The notes below the pieces were generated by a model. That model was given only the letters and a program-made list of their open reading frames with translations. It was not told the DNA's origin and searched no databases. This document shows positions 16,743 to 25,959 of a stretch of 64,000 bases of DNA, one piece after another. The position numbers and the translations under genes are program-made. Position 1 is the stretch's first letter. Every line of letters begins with the position of its first letter. The stretch comes from Roseovarius salincola (GTDB lineage Bacteria; Pseudomonadota; Alphaproteobacteria; Rhodobacterales; Rhodobacteraceae), in the NCBI RefSeq assembly GCF_026891095.1, contig NZ_JAPTNL010000009.1, positions 80,470-144,469 of the forward strand, read 5' to 3'.

Positions 16743-18005
16743 ATGTCGAATAACTCTGGCGGCGACAGCAAAAACACCCTCTATTGCAGCTTCTGCGGCA
16801 AAAGCCAGCACGAGGTGCGCAAGCTGATCGCTGGCCCCACGGTGTTCATCTGCGACGAATGCGTCGAACTGTGCATGGACATCATCCGCGAGGAAACCAA
16901 GAGCGCGGGGCTGAAATCCAGCGAGGGCGTGCCGACGCCACAGGAAATCTGCGAGGTTCTGGACGATTACGTGATCGGTCAGGCGATGGCCAAGCGGGTG
17001 CTGTCTGTCGCGGTGCATAACCACTACAAGCGGCTCAATCACTCGGGCAAGAGCGATATCGAGCTGCAGAAATCCAACATCCTGCTGATCGGTCCGACGG
17101 GCTGCGGCAAGACTCTGCTGGCGCAGACACTGGCGCGGATTCTGGATGTGCCCTTTACCATGGCCGACGCCACCACGCTGACCGAGGCGGGCTATGTGGG
17201 CGAGGATGTCGAGAACATCATCCTCAAGCTGCTGCAATCGAGCGAATACAATGTCGAGCGCGCGCAGCGCGGCATCGTCTATATCGACGAGGTCGACAAG
17301 ATCACCCGCAAATCCGAGAACCCGTCGATCACGCGCGACGTGTCGGGCGAGGGCGTGCAGCAGGCACTGCTGAAGCTGATGGAAGGCACCGTCGCCGCCG
17401 TGCCGCCGCAAGGCGGGCGCAAGCATCCCCAGCAGGAATTCCTGCAGGTCGACACGACCAATATCCTGTTCATCTGCGGTGGCGCATTCGCCGGGCTTGA
17501 CCGGATCATCTCGCAGCGCGGCAAGGGCAGCGCCATGGGCTTTGGCGCCGATGTGCGCGACGTGGATGCGCGCAACACCGGCGAGGTGTTCAAGGATCTC
17601 GAACCCGAGGATCTGTTGAAATTCGGCCTGATTCCGGAATTCGTCGGCCGTCTGCCGGTCATCGCGACGCTGGAGGATCTGGACGAGGATGCGCTTGTCA
17701 CCATCCTCACAGAGCCCAAGAACGCGCTGATCAAACAATACCAGCGCCTGTTCGAGCTGGAGGACTCGCAGCTGACCTTTACCGATGAGGCGCTGAAAGC
17801 GATCGCCAAGCGCGCCATCGCGCGCAAGACCGGCGCGCGCGGGCTGCGTTCCATCCTTGAGGATATCCTTCTGAACACGATGTTCGAACTGCCGGGCATG
17901 GAAGGTGTCGAAGAAGTGGTGGTCAATGAAGAGGCCGTGAATTCGGACGCCGCGCCGCTGATCATCTATGCCGACCAGAAGAAGGAAGGCGCCTCGGCGG
18001 GCTGA
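16743..18005 (+). CDS. clpX: ClpX, AAA+ unfoldase of the ClpXP protease
   Basis: 420 residues. The N-terminal zinc-binding domain has CSFCGKS (about residues 15-21) and ICDECVELC (about 36-44). The AAA+ core has Walker A GPTGCGKT, Walker [11 protein letters not shown], the pore-loop GYVGEDV and the sensor segment EFVGRLPV, with a GARGLRS sensor II helix. It recognises and unfolds tagged substrates for ClpP. A strong terminator follows. The annotation is unambiguous. Confidence 0.98.
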   Translation: MSNNSGGDSKNTLYCSFCGKSQHEVRKLIAGPTVFICDECVELCMDIIREETKSAGLKSSEGVPTPQEICEVLDDYVIGQAMAKRVLSVAVHNHYKRLNHSGKSDIELQKSNILLIGPTGCGKTLLAQTLARILDVPFTMADATTLTEAGYVGEDVENIILKLLQSSEYNVERAQRGIVYIDEVDKITRKSENPSITRDVSGEGVQQALLKLMEGTVAAVPPQGGRKHPQQEFLQVDTTNILFICGGAFAGLDRIISQRGKGSAMGFGADVRDVDARNTGEVFKDLEPEDLLKFGLIPEFVGRLPVIATLEDLDEDALVTILTEPKNALIKQYQRLFELEDSQLTFTDEALKAIAKRAIARKTGARGLRSILEDILLNTMFELPGMEGVEEVVVNEEAVNSDAAPLIIYADQKKEGASAG

Positions 18006-18065
18006 GCCTTTCGCAGGGCTGGCGCGGCCTGTTCGCGCCCTGCCGCCACAGACAAACGGCCTGAG

Positions 18066-18094
18066 CCTGTCGCGGATCCCGCGGCAGGTTTTTT
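18066..18094 (+). terminator. Intrinsic terminator after clpX
   Basis: A 10-base stem (18066-18075 with 18079-18088, one G-T pair) with a 3-base loop ATC, followed immediately by six Ts (18089-18094). Classic rho-independent form, 60 bases past the clpX stop. Confidence 0.92.
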
Positions 18095-18147
18095 GCATTC
18101 CGGGGGGCGGGCCATTCATCATGGCCTCTATGGCAAGGGAGACGGGC

Positions 18148-18687
18148 ATGCGGATTCGCACCGGTTTCAAGGATGAGCGCACCGCCATCATCGGGCTTTT
18201 TACCAGCGCGTTTTCGGAGTCCGAAGGCCCAGAGGAGGGGCGCGCAATCGGCCAGTTGGCAGAGACGCTGCTGGACCGGACCCCGCCGCAGGACATCCTC
18301 GTCCTATCGGCCTGGCGCGACGGGGCGATCACGGGCTGCATCATGTTAACGCGTCTGACATTCGACGGCGAGCCGCGCGAGGTGTTCCTGATGGCGCCGG
18401 TCGCGGTGGCGACCGTGTGGCAAGGCCAGGGGATCGGGCAGGCACTGATATCGCATGGCATCGACGTGCTGCGCGGTCGCGGCGTGGACGTGGCGGTGAC
18501 CTATGGCGACCCAGCCTATTATGCCCGGACAGGGTTTCAGCCGGTATCGCAGGAGGTGGTGCCGGCTCCGCTGCCGCTCAGCCAGCCGGAGGGCTGGCAG
18601 GCGCAATCGCTGAATGACCGGGGGCTTGAGCCGATGGCGGGGCGGGCGACATGCGTCGCTGCCTTCGACAATCGCGATTACTGGTAA
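18148..18687 (+). CDS. GNAT-family N-acetyltransferase (YhbS-like)
   Basis: 179 residues. The acetyl-CoA pyrophosphate loop [23 protein letters not shown] matches the GNAT Q/RxxGxG/A signature, and [18 protein letters not shown] is the typical strand near the C terminus of YhbS-type proteins. The acceptor substrate is unknown. ATG 18148 is selected from three nearby ATGs because AAGGGAG (18135-18141) precedes it at 6 bases. It is a single gene behind the clpX terminator. Confidence 0.82.
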   Translation: MRIRTGFKDERTAIIGLFTSAFSESEGPEEGRAIGQLAETLLDRTPPQDILVLSAWRDGAITGCIMLTRLTFDGEPREVFLMAPVAVATVWQGQGIGQALISHGIDVLRGRGVDVAVTYGDPAYYARTGFQPVSQEVVPAPLPLSQPEGWQAQSLNDRGLEPMAGRATCVAAFDNRDYW

Positions 18688-18791
18688 GCCTTGCGCCTGG
18701 GCGCAGCGCATTCGTGGCGCACGCATGCATCGCCTACTGGACCTTTGCCGCCAATTGCGCCATATCAGGGGGCAACTTATCGGAGGTTCCC

Positions 18792-19175
18792 ATGGGCATT
18801 CTCAACACCCTTCTGCGTGCGGTCACTTGGTGGAACGGGCAGACGCTCAATACCCAGTTCTATACGTGGCGCAAGGGCGTGAAGGTGGGCGAGGACGAAC
18901 AGGGCAACATCTTTTACCGCTCGCGCGAGGGCGACCGGCGCTGGGTCATATTCAATGGCGAGGCCGAGGCCAGCCGGATCGGCGCCGACTGGCATGGCTG
19001 GCTGCACCGGACCTATGACGAGCCGCCCTCGGAAACGCCGCTGGCGCACAAGCCTTGGGAAAAGCCGCATGAGGAAAACCTGACGGGCACGGCGCTGGCC
19101 TATGCCCCGGCGGGGTCGATCCGCCGCGCCCAACCGGTGGAGCGGCGCGATTACGAGGCGTGGACGCCGGAATAA
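18792..19175 (+). CDS. NADH:ubiquinone oxidoreductase accessory subunit, NDUFA12 family
   Basis: 127 residues. The family core is clear: the [21 protein letters not shown] start, DRRWVIFNG, and [13 protein letters not shown] followed by a Pro-rich tail. In alphaproteobacteria and mitochondria this is a supernumerary peripheral-arm subunit of complex I. It is encoded away from the nuo operon here, as usual in this family of bacteria. A CGGAGG ribosome site precedes ATG 18792. mlaD follows after 13 bases. Confidence 0.9.
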   Translation: MGILNTLLRAVTWWNGQTLNTQFYTWRKGVKVGEDEQGNIFYRSREGDRRWVIFNGEAEASRIGADWHGWLHRTYDEPPSETPLAHKPWEKPHEENLTGTALAYAPAGSIRRAQPVERRDYEAWTPE

Positions 19176-19188
19176 GGGCGCGTTTGAT

Positions 19189-19647
19189 ATGTCGGAAAGT
19201 ACTACGGAAGTGATCGTCGGCGGGGCCGTTCTGGCCGCCGCCATCGGGTTTCTGGTCTATGCCGGGCAGGTCACCGGGTTTTCGAGCGGGCAGAGCGAGT
19301 ATGCGCTGAGCGCCAGTTTCCGCAGCGCCGACGGTGTCGATGTGGGCACCGATGTGCGCATGGCGGGCGTCAAGGTGGGTCGCGTGACCGCCATTGCGCT
19401 GGACCCGGCCACCTATCGCGCGATGACGGAATTCACCGTGACCGAAGGCATCGAGGTGCCCGATGACAGTGCGGTTGCGGTCAGCTCCGAGGGGCTTTTG
19501 GGGGGCAATTACGTCGAGATCCTGCCCGGTGGCTCGCCGTTCTATTTCGAACCTGGGGATGAGATCGAATTCACCCAGAGTTCGGTAAGCCTTGTGTCGC
19601 TGCTGATGAAATTCGTCACCGGCGACGACGAGGGCACGGCGGAATGA
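19189..19647 (+). CDS. mlaD: MlaD, MCE-domain lipid transport protein
   Basis: 152 residues: an N-terminal membrane anchor (residues about 7-27) and one MCE domain (about 37-115, with DGVDVGTDVRMAGVKVGRV and the SSEGLLGGNYVEILPGG motif). MlaD hexamers form the periplasmic channel of the MlaFEDB system that moves phospholipids between the membranes. The ATPase and permease genes are elsewhere. The start overlaps no neighbour, while the stop overlaps the next start (ATGA). Confidence 0.9.
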   Translation: MSESTTEVIVGGAVLAAAIGFLVYAGQVTGFSSGQSEYALSASFRSADGVDVGTDVRMAGVKVGRVTAIALDPATYRAMTEFTVTEGIEVPDDSAVAVSSEGLLGGNYVEILPGGSPFYFEPGDEIEFTQSSVSLVSLLMKFVTGDDEGTAE

Positions 19648-20018
19648 GCCTGCGCGCGGCCATCCTTGGCCTCATGCTGATCCTGCCGACGGGGTTGGCG
19701 GCGCAGCAGCAGGCGCAGGACGTGTCGGTCGGAACAGGCGCGGTGCTGCGCGGTCTTGACAAGATCAACGGAACATCGGTCGATCTGACGCTGGCCGCGG
19801 GGGAATCCGGGTCGTTGGGCAAGCTGGAGGTTACGCTGCATGAATGCCGCTACCCGTCAGAAGACGCCGCAGCGGACGCCTTTGCCTTTCTTGAGGTGCA
19901 GGATCCCAATAGCGATACGCCGATCTTCGAGGGTTGGATGATCGCCACGTCGCCGGCGCTCAACGCGATGGAGCACGCGCGCTATGATGTCTGGGTGCTG
20001 CGTTGCAGGACCGAGTAG
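19644..20018 (+). CDS. DUF2155-domain secreted protein
   Basis: 124 residues with a signal peptide ending near LAAQ (about residue 20). The rest matches the DUF2155 pattern: GAVLRGLDKINGTSVDL, a paired-Cys region (LHECRYP ... VLRCRTE) and FEGWMIATSPALNAMEHARYDVWV. Function is unknown. The family is mainly alphaproteobacterial and, as here, is often near aat and accBC. It overlaps mlaD by 4 bases and its last 37 bases overlap aat tail to tail. Confidence 0.85.
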   Translation: MSLRAAILGLMLILPTGLAAQQQAQDVSVGTGAVLRGLDKINGTSVDLTLAAGESGSLGKLEVTLHECRYPSEDAAADAFAFLEVQDPNSDTPIFEGWMIATSPALNAMEHARYDVWVLRCRTE

Positions 20019-20632
20019 GGGTCGCCACATAGCCGTTCCCCGAGGATCGAGGCAGGCTGCGAAAGGGCGTGGCGCAGATGCGCGCGATACTGGGCGCGGG
20101 TGATTTCAATCGCGCCCATCGAGGCCAGGTGCGGCGTGATGAACTGCGTGTCAAAAAGGGTGAAACCACAGCGGCGCAGGTGATCGCAGAGGTGAACCAG
20201 CGCCAGTTTCGAGGCGTCCGTGCGCCGCGAGAACATGCTTTCGCCAAAGAACGCACTGCCCAGCACCACGCCGTAAACCCCGCCCGCCAGATCGCCCTCC
20301 TGCCATATCTCGAGCGAATGCGCATGCCCCATCCGGTGCAGCGCCAGATAGAGCCGGCGGATTTCGGCGTTGATCCAGGTTTCGGCGCGGTCGGCGCAGG
20401 CGTCGAGCACACCCGCGAAATCCGTATCCAGCGTTACCCCGTAGTCGCCGCGCCGCATCCGGCGCGCCAGCGAGCGCGAGACGTGAATTCCACCGAGCGG
20501 CAGAATCCCGCGGTGATGCGGGTCGACCCAGAAGATTTCCGGGTCGTCGCGATGCTCGGACATCGGGAACACCCCGGCACCATAAGCCTGAAGCAGGAGG
20601 TCGGGGGTTAGCGGGGGGATCGTTTCACTCAT
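19982..20632 (-). CDS. aat: Aat, leucyl/phenylalanyl-tRNA-protein transferase
   Basis: 216 residues, normal length. Motifs include LLLQAYGAGVFPMS, FWVDPHHRGILPL, GEIWQEGDLAGGVYGVVLG-type strands and SFFGESMFSR. The enzyme adds Leu or Phe to N-terminal Arg/Lys, marking proteins for the ClpAP N-degron route. Its 3' end overlaps DUF2155 by 37 bases in convergent orientation, so the two mRNAs are complementary there. The ribosome site is weak. Confidence 0.95.
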   Translation of the reverse strand: MSETIPPLTPDLLLQAYGAGVFPMSEHRDDPEIFWVDPHHRGILPLGGIHVSRSLARRMRRGDYGVTLDTDFAGVLDACADRAETWINAEIRRLYLALHRMGHAHSLEIWQEGDLAGGVYGVVLGSAFFGESMFSRRTDASKLALVHLCDHLRRCGFTLFDTQFITPHLASMGAIEITRAQYRAHLRHALSQPASILGERLCGDPYSVLQRSTQTS

Positions 20633-20736
20633 GAGAATTCGCGGCGTTTCTGCGTTGGCGGCGGGGGTGGCGTTAATCCTTCACTACCCTTTGCGGTGTT
20701 AGACCGGCAAGAGCATCACGGCGAAGGGACCATAAG

Positions 20737-21417
20737 ATGATTGTTCACGATCACACACCGGCGGGGGCATTCGCCGATGGGAATGTCATGATGGCGAACC
20801 GGGCACAGGCGCGCCATGCGATGCTGGTGGATGGTTTCCGCCATGTGATCGCGGATTCGGCGGTGCTGTTGCTGGGGGCCGGTGACGGGCGCTGGTGCTA
20901 CAGCTTTGCGGCGGCCGGGGCGCTGCGGGTCGTCGGGGTCGAGCCAAACGCGGAGCTGGTGGCGCAGTTCGGCAATCAGCCCGAGCTGGGCCTGCGCGAA
21001 CGGATCGAGCTGCGCTGCGCCGATCCGGTGGCGGAGGCTGCGGGCGAAGCCGCGGCGGAACGGCGCCATGACGTGATCGCGCTGATGGATGTGCTGGAAG
21101 GGCGGGCCGACCTTGACCACTTGTTCAGGGCGCTGGCGCAGCTTGAGCCCAAGCTGGTGATCGGCGACGGGCTGTTCGCGGTCACGCAGGAGCCGATGCT
21201 GCTGCTTGATGGCGCCCGCCGCCCGATGCCGGGCCATGCAGGGCTGCGCCTTGTCCCGAGCCGGGGCGCGATCGCGCTGCTGGCGCGCCGTTCGGGGTTC
21301 GACATCGACTGGATCGACTGGCGTGCCATCGCGGGCGCGGCGCGCAGCGGGATATCGGATTACTATCAGGCCGGCACGCAGTGCCGGGCAAGTTTCACGC
21401 TGATCCCGCAGGAGTGA
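20737..21417 (+). CDS. Class I SAM-dependent methyltransferase-like protein
   Basis: 226 residues. A motif I-like segment VLLLGAGDGRWCYSFAAAG (about residues 43-61) ends in VVGVEPN, where the acidic residue would bind the SAM ribose; HDVIALMDVLEG resembles motif II. The C-terminal half is compatible with a Rossmann methyltransferase fold. The substrate is unknown. AAGGGA precedes the start. Its stop codon lies in a palindrome shared with the convergent accC stop. Confidence 0.7.
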   Translation: MIVHDHTPAGAFADGNVMMANRAQARHAMLVDGFRHVIADSAVLLLGAGDGRWCYSFAAAGALRVVGVEPNAELVAQFGNQPELGLRERIELRCADPVAEAAGEAAAERRHDVIALMDVLEGRADLDHLFRALAQLEPKLVIGDGLFAVTQEPMLLLDGARRPMPGHAGLRLVPSRGAIALLARRSGFDIDWIDWRAIAGAARSGISDYYQAGTQCRASFTLIPQE

Positions 21418-21430
21418 GGCGCGCGCCTCA
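21415..21430. terminator. Palindrome spanning two convergent stop codons
   Basis: TGAGGCGCGCGCCTCA is a perfect 16-base palindrome. Its ends are the TGA of the upstream methyltransferase gene and, on the other strand, the TGA of accC. Only ten bases separate the genes, so the palindrome may act in both directions, although there is no loop or T tract. Confidence 0.4.
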
Positions 21431-22777
21431 GCCCTGAAGATTGGTGGCCAGCCACTTTTCCAGCCAGTGGATGTTGTAATTGCCCGACTGGATGTCGGGT
21501 TCCTGCAACAGCGCGTGGAACAGAGGCACCGTGGTATCGACCCCATCCACGATCAGCTCGCCCAAGGCGCGGTTCAGGCGCGTGAGGGCAGCGTTGCGAT
21601 CGCGGCCATGCACGATCAGCTTGCCGATCAGCGAATCGTAATAGGGGGGGATCGTGTAGCCGTCATAAAGCGCCGAATCGATCCGCACGCCCAGCCCGCC
21701 AGGCGCGTGGAACTGCGTGATACGACCGGGGCGCGGTGCGAAATCGGGCAGTTTCTCGGCATTGATGCGCACTTCGATGGCGTGGCCGTTGATCACCAGG
21801 TCCTCTTGCATGAAGGACATCGGGTGCCCTTCGGCGACGCGGATCTGTTCCTGCACGAGATCGACCCCGAAGATCGCCTCGGTCACGGGATGTTCCACCT
21901 GGAGGCGGGTGTTCATCTCGATGAAGTAGAACTCGCCGTCCTCGTAGAGAAATTCGATCGTGCCCGCGCCGGTATAGTTGATCGCGGCCACGGCATCGGC
22001 GCAGGTCTTGCCGATGCGCGCGCGTTCCTCTTCGGTGATGCAGGGGCCGGGGGCCTCTTCAAGCACCTTCTGATGGCGGCGCTGGAGCGAGCAGTCGCGC
22101 TCGCCCAGATGCACGGCGCGGCCCTTGCCGTCGCCGAAAACCTGGATCTCGATATGGCGCGGCTTCTGGAGGTACTTCTCGATATAGACTTCGTCATTGC
22201 CGAACGCAGCCTTCGATTCGGAGCGCGCGGTCATGAATGCCTTTTCCATGTCGGCGGCGGTCTCGGCCACTTTCATGCCGCGCCCGCCACCACCGGCGGT
22301 GGCCTTGATGATCACGGGGTAGCCGATTTCCTCGCCGAGGCGGCGGGCCTCGTCGAGCGTGGGGACACCCCCGTCCGAGCCGGGCACGCAGGGCACGCCA
22401 AGCGCCTTCATGGTGTCCTTCGCGGTGATCTTGTCACCCATGACGCGGATATGTTCGGCGGTCGGGCCGATGAAGGTCAGGTCGTGATCCTCGACGATCT
22501 GCACGAAATTGGCGTTCTCGGACAGAAAGCCGTAGCCCGGATGGATCGCCTGCGCGCCGGTGACTTCGCAGGCGGCGATGATCGCGGGGATCGACAGGTA
22601 GCTTTCTGTGCTTGGGGGCGGGCCGATGCAGACGGATTCGTCGGCCATGCGCACATGCATCGCATCGGCATCGGCGGTGGAATGCACCGCGACTGTCTGA
22701 ATGCCCATTTCGCGCGCGGCGCGGATCACACGAAGCGCGATCTCGCCGCGGTTTGCTACCAGGATCTTGTCGAACAT
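21428..22777 (-). CDS. accC: AccC, biotin carboxylase subunit of acetyl-CoA carboxylase
   Basis: 449 residues, standard length. ATP-grasp features are complete: the [13 protein letters not shown] glycine loop, the EEAPGP and [12 protein letters not shown] substrate regions, and [14 protein letters not shown]. It carboxylates the biotin on AccB in the first step of fatty acid synthesis. It lies 12 bases behind accB in a two-gene leftward operon. Confidence 0.98.
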   Translation of the reverse strand: MFDKILVANRGEIALRVIRAAREMGIQTVAVHSTADADAMHVRMADESVCIGPPPSTESYLSIPAIIAACEVTGAQAIHPGYGFLSENANFVQIVEDHDLTFIGPTAEHIRVMGDKITAKDTMKALGVPCVPGSDGGVPTLDEARRLGEEIGYPVIIKATAGGGGRGMKVAETAADMEKAFMTARSESKAAFGNDEVYIEKYLQKPRHIEIQVFGDGKGRAVHLGERDCSLQRRHQKVLEEAPGPCITEEERARIGKTCADAVAAINYTGAGTIEFLYEDGEFYFIEMNTRLQVEHPVTEAIFGVDLVQEQIRVAEGHPMSFMQEDLVINGHAIEVRINAEKLPDFAPRPGRITQFHAPGGLGVRIDSALYDGYTIPPYYDSLIGKLIVHGRDRNAALTRLNRALGELIVDGVDTTVPLFHALLQEPDIQSGNYNIHWLEKWLATNLQG

Positions 22778-22789
22778 GCGCAGGGGCCC

Positions 22790-23302
22790 TTATTCGATGA
22801 TCATCAGGGGCGCGCCGTATTCGACGGCGGCGCCATCCTCGACGAGGATGCGCTTGACGGTGCCGCCGCGCGGAGCGGGGATGTGGTTCATGGTTTTCAT
22901 CGCCTCGACGATCAGGAGGGTGTCGCCCTCGGCCACCTGGTCGCCGACGCTGACGAAGGAGGGCGCACCGGGTTCGGCCTGCATGTAGATCGTGCCGACC
23001 ATCGGTGAGGTCACGGCGCCGGGATGGCTGGCGGGATCCTCGCCCGCGCCCGCATCGCCCGAAGGGCCGCCCGGTGCCACGGGGCCAGAGGCCGGGGCCG
23101 TGGGCGCCGGCAGAGCGGCGGGGCCGGGTGCCGGGGCGGTGACGTGGCTGACGATTTCCTGTTTGCGGCTGACACGCACGCTGAGCGCGTCATGATCACC
23201 ATATTCGCGCTTGACCTGCAGTTCCGTGAGGTCGTTCTCGTTCAGGAGTTCGGCCAGGGCTTTGATGAAGGTCACGTCTGAGTCATGGGTCTTGTTCGAC
23301 AT
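22790..23302 (-). CDS. accB: AccB, biotin carboxyl carrier protein
   Basis: 170 residues: an N-terminal helical domain, a flexible Pro/Ala-rich linker (about 55-95) and the C-terminal biotinyl domain with VEAMKTMNH, where Lys136 receives biotin. It shuttles carboxyl groups between AccC and the AccAD transferase. ATG 23302 has GAGGA upstream; a longer in-frame extension (24 codons) is basic and lacks a ribosome site. Confidence 0.97.
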   Translation of the reverse strand: MSNKTHDSDVTFIKALAELLNENDLTELQVKREYGDHDALSVRVSRKQEIVSHVTAPAPGPAALPAPTAPASGPVAPGGPSGDAGAGEDPASHPGAVTSPMVGTIYMQAEPGAPSFVSVGDQVAEGDTLLIVEAMKTMNHIPAPRGGTVKRILVEDGAAVEYGAPLMIIE

Positions 23303-23472
23303 TTGGGTCCTCGAACGTTGGCGGTGGACGCCGCCGCGCCACCGCGTTTTTGATTTTGGCCGCTTATAGGCCATGCAGAGGGCTGAGAAAAGCGGTCAAT
23401 TCCCCTGTAAACTGGGCCAGTTTGTCAGCGTTTGCGAGGGGAAAAGCACCGAAACGGCACCCCGCGTCAAGA

Positions 23473-24015
23473 TCAGAGCGGCATCCCCGAGAGTTTGGCG
23501 ACGAGTTCGGCCAGTTTGCGCGCCTGGAACTTGTCGAGGAGGCGGGCGCGATAGACTTCGATGGTGCGATAGCTGAGCCCCAGTTCAAGGCCGATTTCCT
23601 TGGATGTCATGCCCCGGCAGGTCAGGATGGCGACCTCGCGCTCGCGCTGGGTCAGTTCCACAAGGGGGCGTTCCTCGGAGAGGTCGGTAAAGGACCAGAT
23701 GCCGCGGCGAAACGGGTCTTCGGGCGTGACGGACTGGCCGCGCGCACGACACCAGAACAGCGTGCCGTCGCGGCGTTTCATCACCCGCTCGTCGCTGTAG
23801 CGTCCGGTCTCGCGCATGATGGCCAGCGCGCGTTCGCCGATCCGGCTGTAATCTTCGATCGAGGGGTAGTAGCGCGCCAGTGGCACATCGGTGAAATCCG
23901 CCGCTTTGCCACCGAAGGTCGCCGCGAATTGCAGGTTGCAGCGGCGGATGATGCGGTTCTCCAGCAGCGTCAGCCCGACCGGGGCATGTTCGAAGGCGAG
24001 GGCGTCGATTTCCAT
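23473..24015 (-). CDS. PAS domain-LuxR type transcriptional regulator
   Basis: 180 residues. A PAS domain covers about residues 5-110 (LAFEHAPVGLTLLENRIIRRCN ... RRDGTLFWCRARGQ). A GerE/LuxR helix-turn-helix follows at about 118-172 (LTQREREVAILTCRGMTSKEIGLELGLSYRTIEVYRARL). There is no receiver domain, so signal sensing is likely through a ligand or redox change in the PAS pocket. The target is unknown; it diverges from queC across about 157 bases. The MEIDAL start is chosen over an upstream ATG whose extra 29 residues are not PAS-like. Confidence 0.85.
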   Translation of the reverse strand: MEIDALAFEHAPVGLTLLENRIIRRCNLQFAATFGGKAADFTDVPLARYYPSIEDYSRIGERALAIMRETGRYSDERVMKRRDGTLFWCRARGQSVTPEDPFRRGIWSFTDLSEERPLVELTQREREVAILTCRGMTSKEIGLELGLSYRTIEVYRARLLDKFQARKLAELVAKLSGMPL

Positions 24016-24130
24016 CGCGCAAGTATGCCTGCTGGTGCGGGATGATCCAAGAGCGGCGTTGAGATCGGGGGCCGCGCGGCCCTTGGGCGATATCCTTGTC
24101 ATCGCGGTCCGAAGGGCTTAGATGCGCTTT

Positions 24131-24163
24131 ATGCGGTCGCAGCCTACCCGCTCAAAACAAGGA
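24131..24163 (+). ncRNA. preQ1-I riboswitch-like leader of the queCDEF operon
   Basis: The leader has the compact class I aptamer layout: P1 arms GCGG (24133-24136) and CCGC (24148-24151), loop TCGCAG plus CCTAC, then the A-rich tail TCAAAACAAGGA. The segments GGTCGCAG, ACCC and AAAACAAGG match, in order and spacing, the well-studied translational preQ1-I aptamer of Thermoanaerobacter tengcongensis. The tail's AAGGA (24159-24163) is also the queC ribosome site, 9 bases before the ATG. So preQ1 binding would hide it and switch off queuosine-precursor synthesis. The assignment is by pattern; no fold energy was computed. Confidence 0.8.
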
Positions 24164-24172
24164 CTGGACATC

Positions 24173-24865
24173 ATGAAGACCATTGTCATCTGCTCTGGCG
24201 GGCTGGACTCCGTCTCGCTTGCCCACAAGGTCGCCGCCGAACAGGATTTGGCGGGGCTGCTGTCGTTCGATTATGGCCAGCGCCACGCCAAAGAGCTGGA
24301 CTTCGCCCGGCTCTGCGCCGAGCGTCTGGATGTGGCGCATCGTGTGGTCGACCTGCGCGGCGTCGGGGCGGCGCTTTCGGGGTCGGCGCTGACCGATGAT
24401 GTGGATGTGCCCGACGGGCATTACGCCGAGGAAACCATGAAGGCGACGGTCGTGCCCAACCGCAACGCGATCATGCTGGCGGTAGGGTTCGGCATGGCGG
24501 CGGCCGAAGGCGCGGATGCGGTGGCCGTGGCCGTGCATGGCGGCGATCACTTCATCTATCCCGACTGCCGTCCCGGTTTCATCGACGCCTTTCAGGCGAT
24601 GGAAACGAGGGCGCTTGAGGGCGTGGCGGATGTCACGCTTCATGCGCCGTTCGTGCAGATATCCAAGGCCGATATCGTGCGTGAGGGCGCGCGCCACGGC
24701 ACGCCGTTTGCGCTGACATGGTCCTGCTACAAGGGCGGCGAGGTTCACTGCGGGCGCTGCGGCACCTGTGTCGAGCGGCGCGAGGCGTTTCACCTGGCCG
24801 GGATAGAGGATCCGACAACCTATGCGGACCCGGATTTCTGGCGCGAAACCGTGGGGGTGGCGTGA
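24173..24865 (+). CDS. queC: QueC, 7-cyano-7-deazaguanine synthase
   Basis: 230 residues. The PP-loop ATP motif SGGLDSVSLAH is at residues about 8-18. The zinc-binding cysteines are in WSCYKGGEVHCGRCGTCVERREAF. The enzyme converts 7-carboxy-7-deazaguanine (CDG) to preQ0 using ATP and ammonia. ATG 24173 is set by the AAGGA ribosome site in the riboswitch-like leader; an upstream ATG at 24122 would read through the aptamer and is rejected. First gene of queC-D-E-F. Confidence 0.97.
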   Translation: MKTIVICSGGLDSVSLAHKVAAEQDLAGLLSFDYGQRHAKELDFARLCAERLDVAHRVVDLRGVGAALSGSALTDDVDVPDGHYAEETMKATVVPNRNAIMLAVGFGMAAAEGADAVAVAVHGGDHFIYPDCRPGFIDAFQAMETRALEGVADVTLHAPFVQISKADIVREGARHGTPFALTWSCYKGGEVHCGRCGTCVERREAFHLAGIEDPTTYADPDFWRETVGVA

Positions 24866-25221
24866 TGTATACGATCACCAAGGAGTTCCATTTCTCGGCC
24901 TCGCACCAGTTGTTCGGCCTGCCCGACGATCATCAATGCGCGCGCCTGCACGGGCATAACTACATTGTCGTCGTGGAATTGCGCGCAGAGGAATTGAACC
25001 GGCACGGGTTCGTGCGCGATTATCACGATCTGGCGGCGTTGAAGCGCTATATCGACGACGAGCTGGATCACCGGCATCTCAACGATGTGCTGGGTGACGA
25101 CTGCGTCACGGCCGAGCGCATGGCGAAACATTTCTTTCAGTGGTGCCAGGCGCAATGGCCCGAGGTGTCGGCGGTGCGCGTGAGCGAGACGCCCAAGACA
25201 TGGGCGGAGTATCGGCCGTGA
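24865..25221 (+). CDS. queD: QueD, 6-carboxytetrahydropterin synthase
   Basis: 118 residues. The zinc-binding histidines are in FSASHQLFG and RLHGHNYIV, and the catalytic DYHDLAALK and LDHRHLND segments are present. It turns 7,8-dihydroneopterin triphosphate into 6-carboxy-tetrahydropterin, the substrate of QueE. The start shares one base with the queC stop (TGATG), which implies translational coupling. Confidence 0.96.
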   Translation: MYTITKEFHFSASHQLFGLPDDHQCARLHGHNYIVVVELRAEELNRHGFVRDYHDLAALKRYIDDELDHRHLNDVLGDDCVTAERMAKHFFQWCQAQWPEVSAVRVSETPKTWAEYRP

Positions 25222-25946
25222 GCGACGAAACCCCGCTGCGCGTGTCCGAGATATTCGGCCCGACGATTCAGGGCGAAGGCGCGCTGATCGGCGTGCCGAC
25301 GGTCTTCGTGCGCCTTGGCGGGTGCGATTATCGCTGTTCGTGGTGCGACAGCCTGCATGCGGTGGACAGCGCCTATCGCGAAAGCTGGACACCGATGAGC
25401 GCCGGGGCGGTCATGGAGGAGGTCGCGCGCCTGTCGGGCGCACGGCCCCTGCTGGTGTCGCTGTCGGGCGGGAACCCGGCGATCCAGCCCTTGGGCGGGT
25501 TGATCGGGATGGGCCATGAAAAGGGCTATTGTTTCGCGCTGGAGACGCAAGGGTCGGTGGCGCGCGAATGGTTCGGTGATCTGGACATGCTGGTGCTGAG
25601 CCCCAAGCCGCCATCGAGCGCGATGGAGGTGGATTGGGCCGCCTTTCAGGCATGTGTCGATGCCGGGCGCGGCGCGGATATGGTGATGAAAATCGTGATC
25701 TTCGACGAGACCGATTACCAATGGGCGCGCAACGTGGCGGCGCGCTATCCGCAATTGCCGCTGTTCTTGCAGCCGGGCAACCACACGCCGCCGCCGCCGG
25801 ATGACGATCATGCATCGGTCGATCAGGCGGGCGTGGATGAGCGGATGCGCTGGCTGGTGGACAAGGTCACGCAGGATGGATGGTTTCAGGCGCGGGTCTT
25901 GCCGCAATTGCATGTAATGTTGTGGGGCAACAAGCGCGGCGTATGA
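25218..25946 (+). CDS. queE: QueE, 7-carboxy-7-deazaguanine synthase (radical SAM)
   Basis: 242 residues. The radical SAM cluster motif is CDYRCSWC (CX3CX2C) within [32 protein letters not shown] is the typical QueE N terminus. It contracts the pterin ring to the 7-deazaguanine core. GTG 25218 overlaps the queD stop by four bases (GTGA) and is the only sensible start, since an upstream ATG lies deep inside queD. Confidence 0.95.
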   Translation: MSDETPLRVSEIFGPTIQGEGALIGVPTVFVRLGGCDYRCSWCDSLHAVDSAYRESWTPMSAGAVMEEVARLSGARPLLVSLSGGNPAIQPLGGLIGMGHEKGYCFALETQGSVAREWFGDLDMLVLSPKPPSSAMEVDWAAFQACVDAGRGADMVMKIVIFDETDYQWARNVAARYPQLPLFLQPGNHTPPPPDDDHASVDQAGVDERMRWLVDKVTQDGWFQARVLPQLHVMLWGNKRGV

Positions 25947-25959
25947 CGGGAAAGACGAT

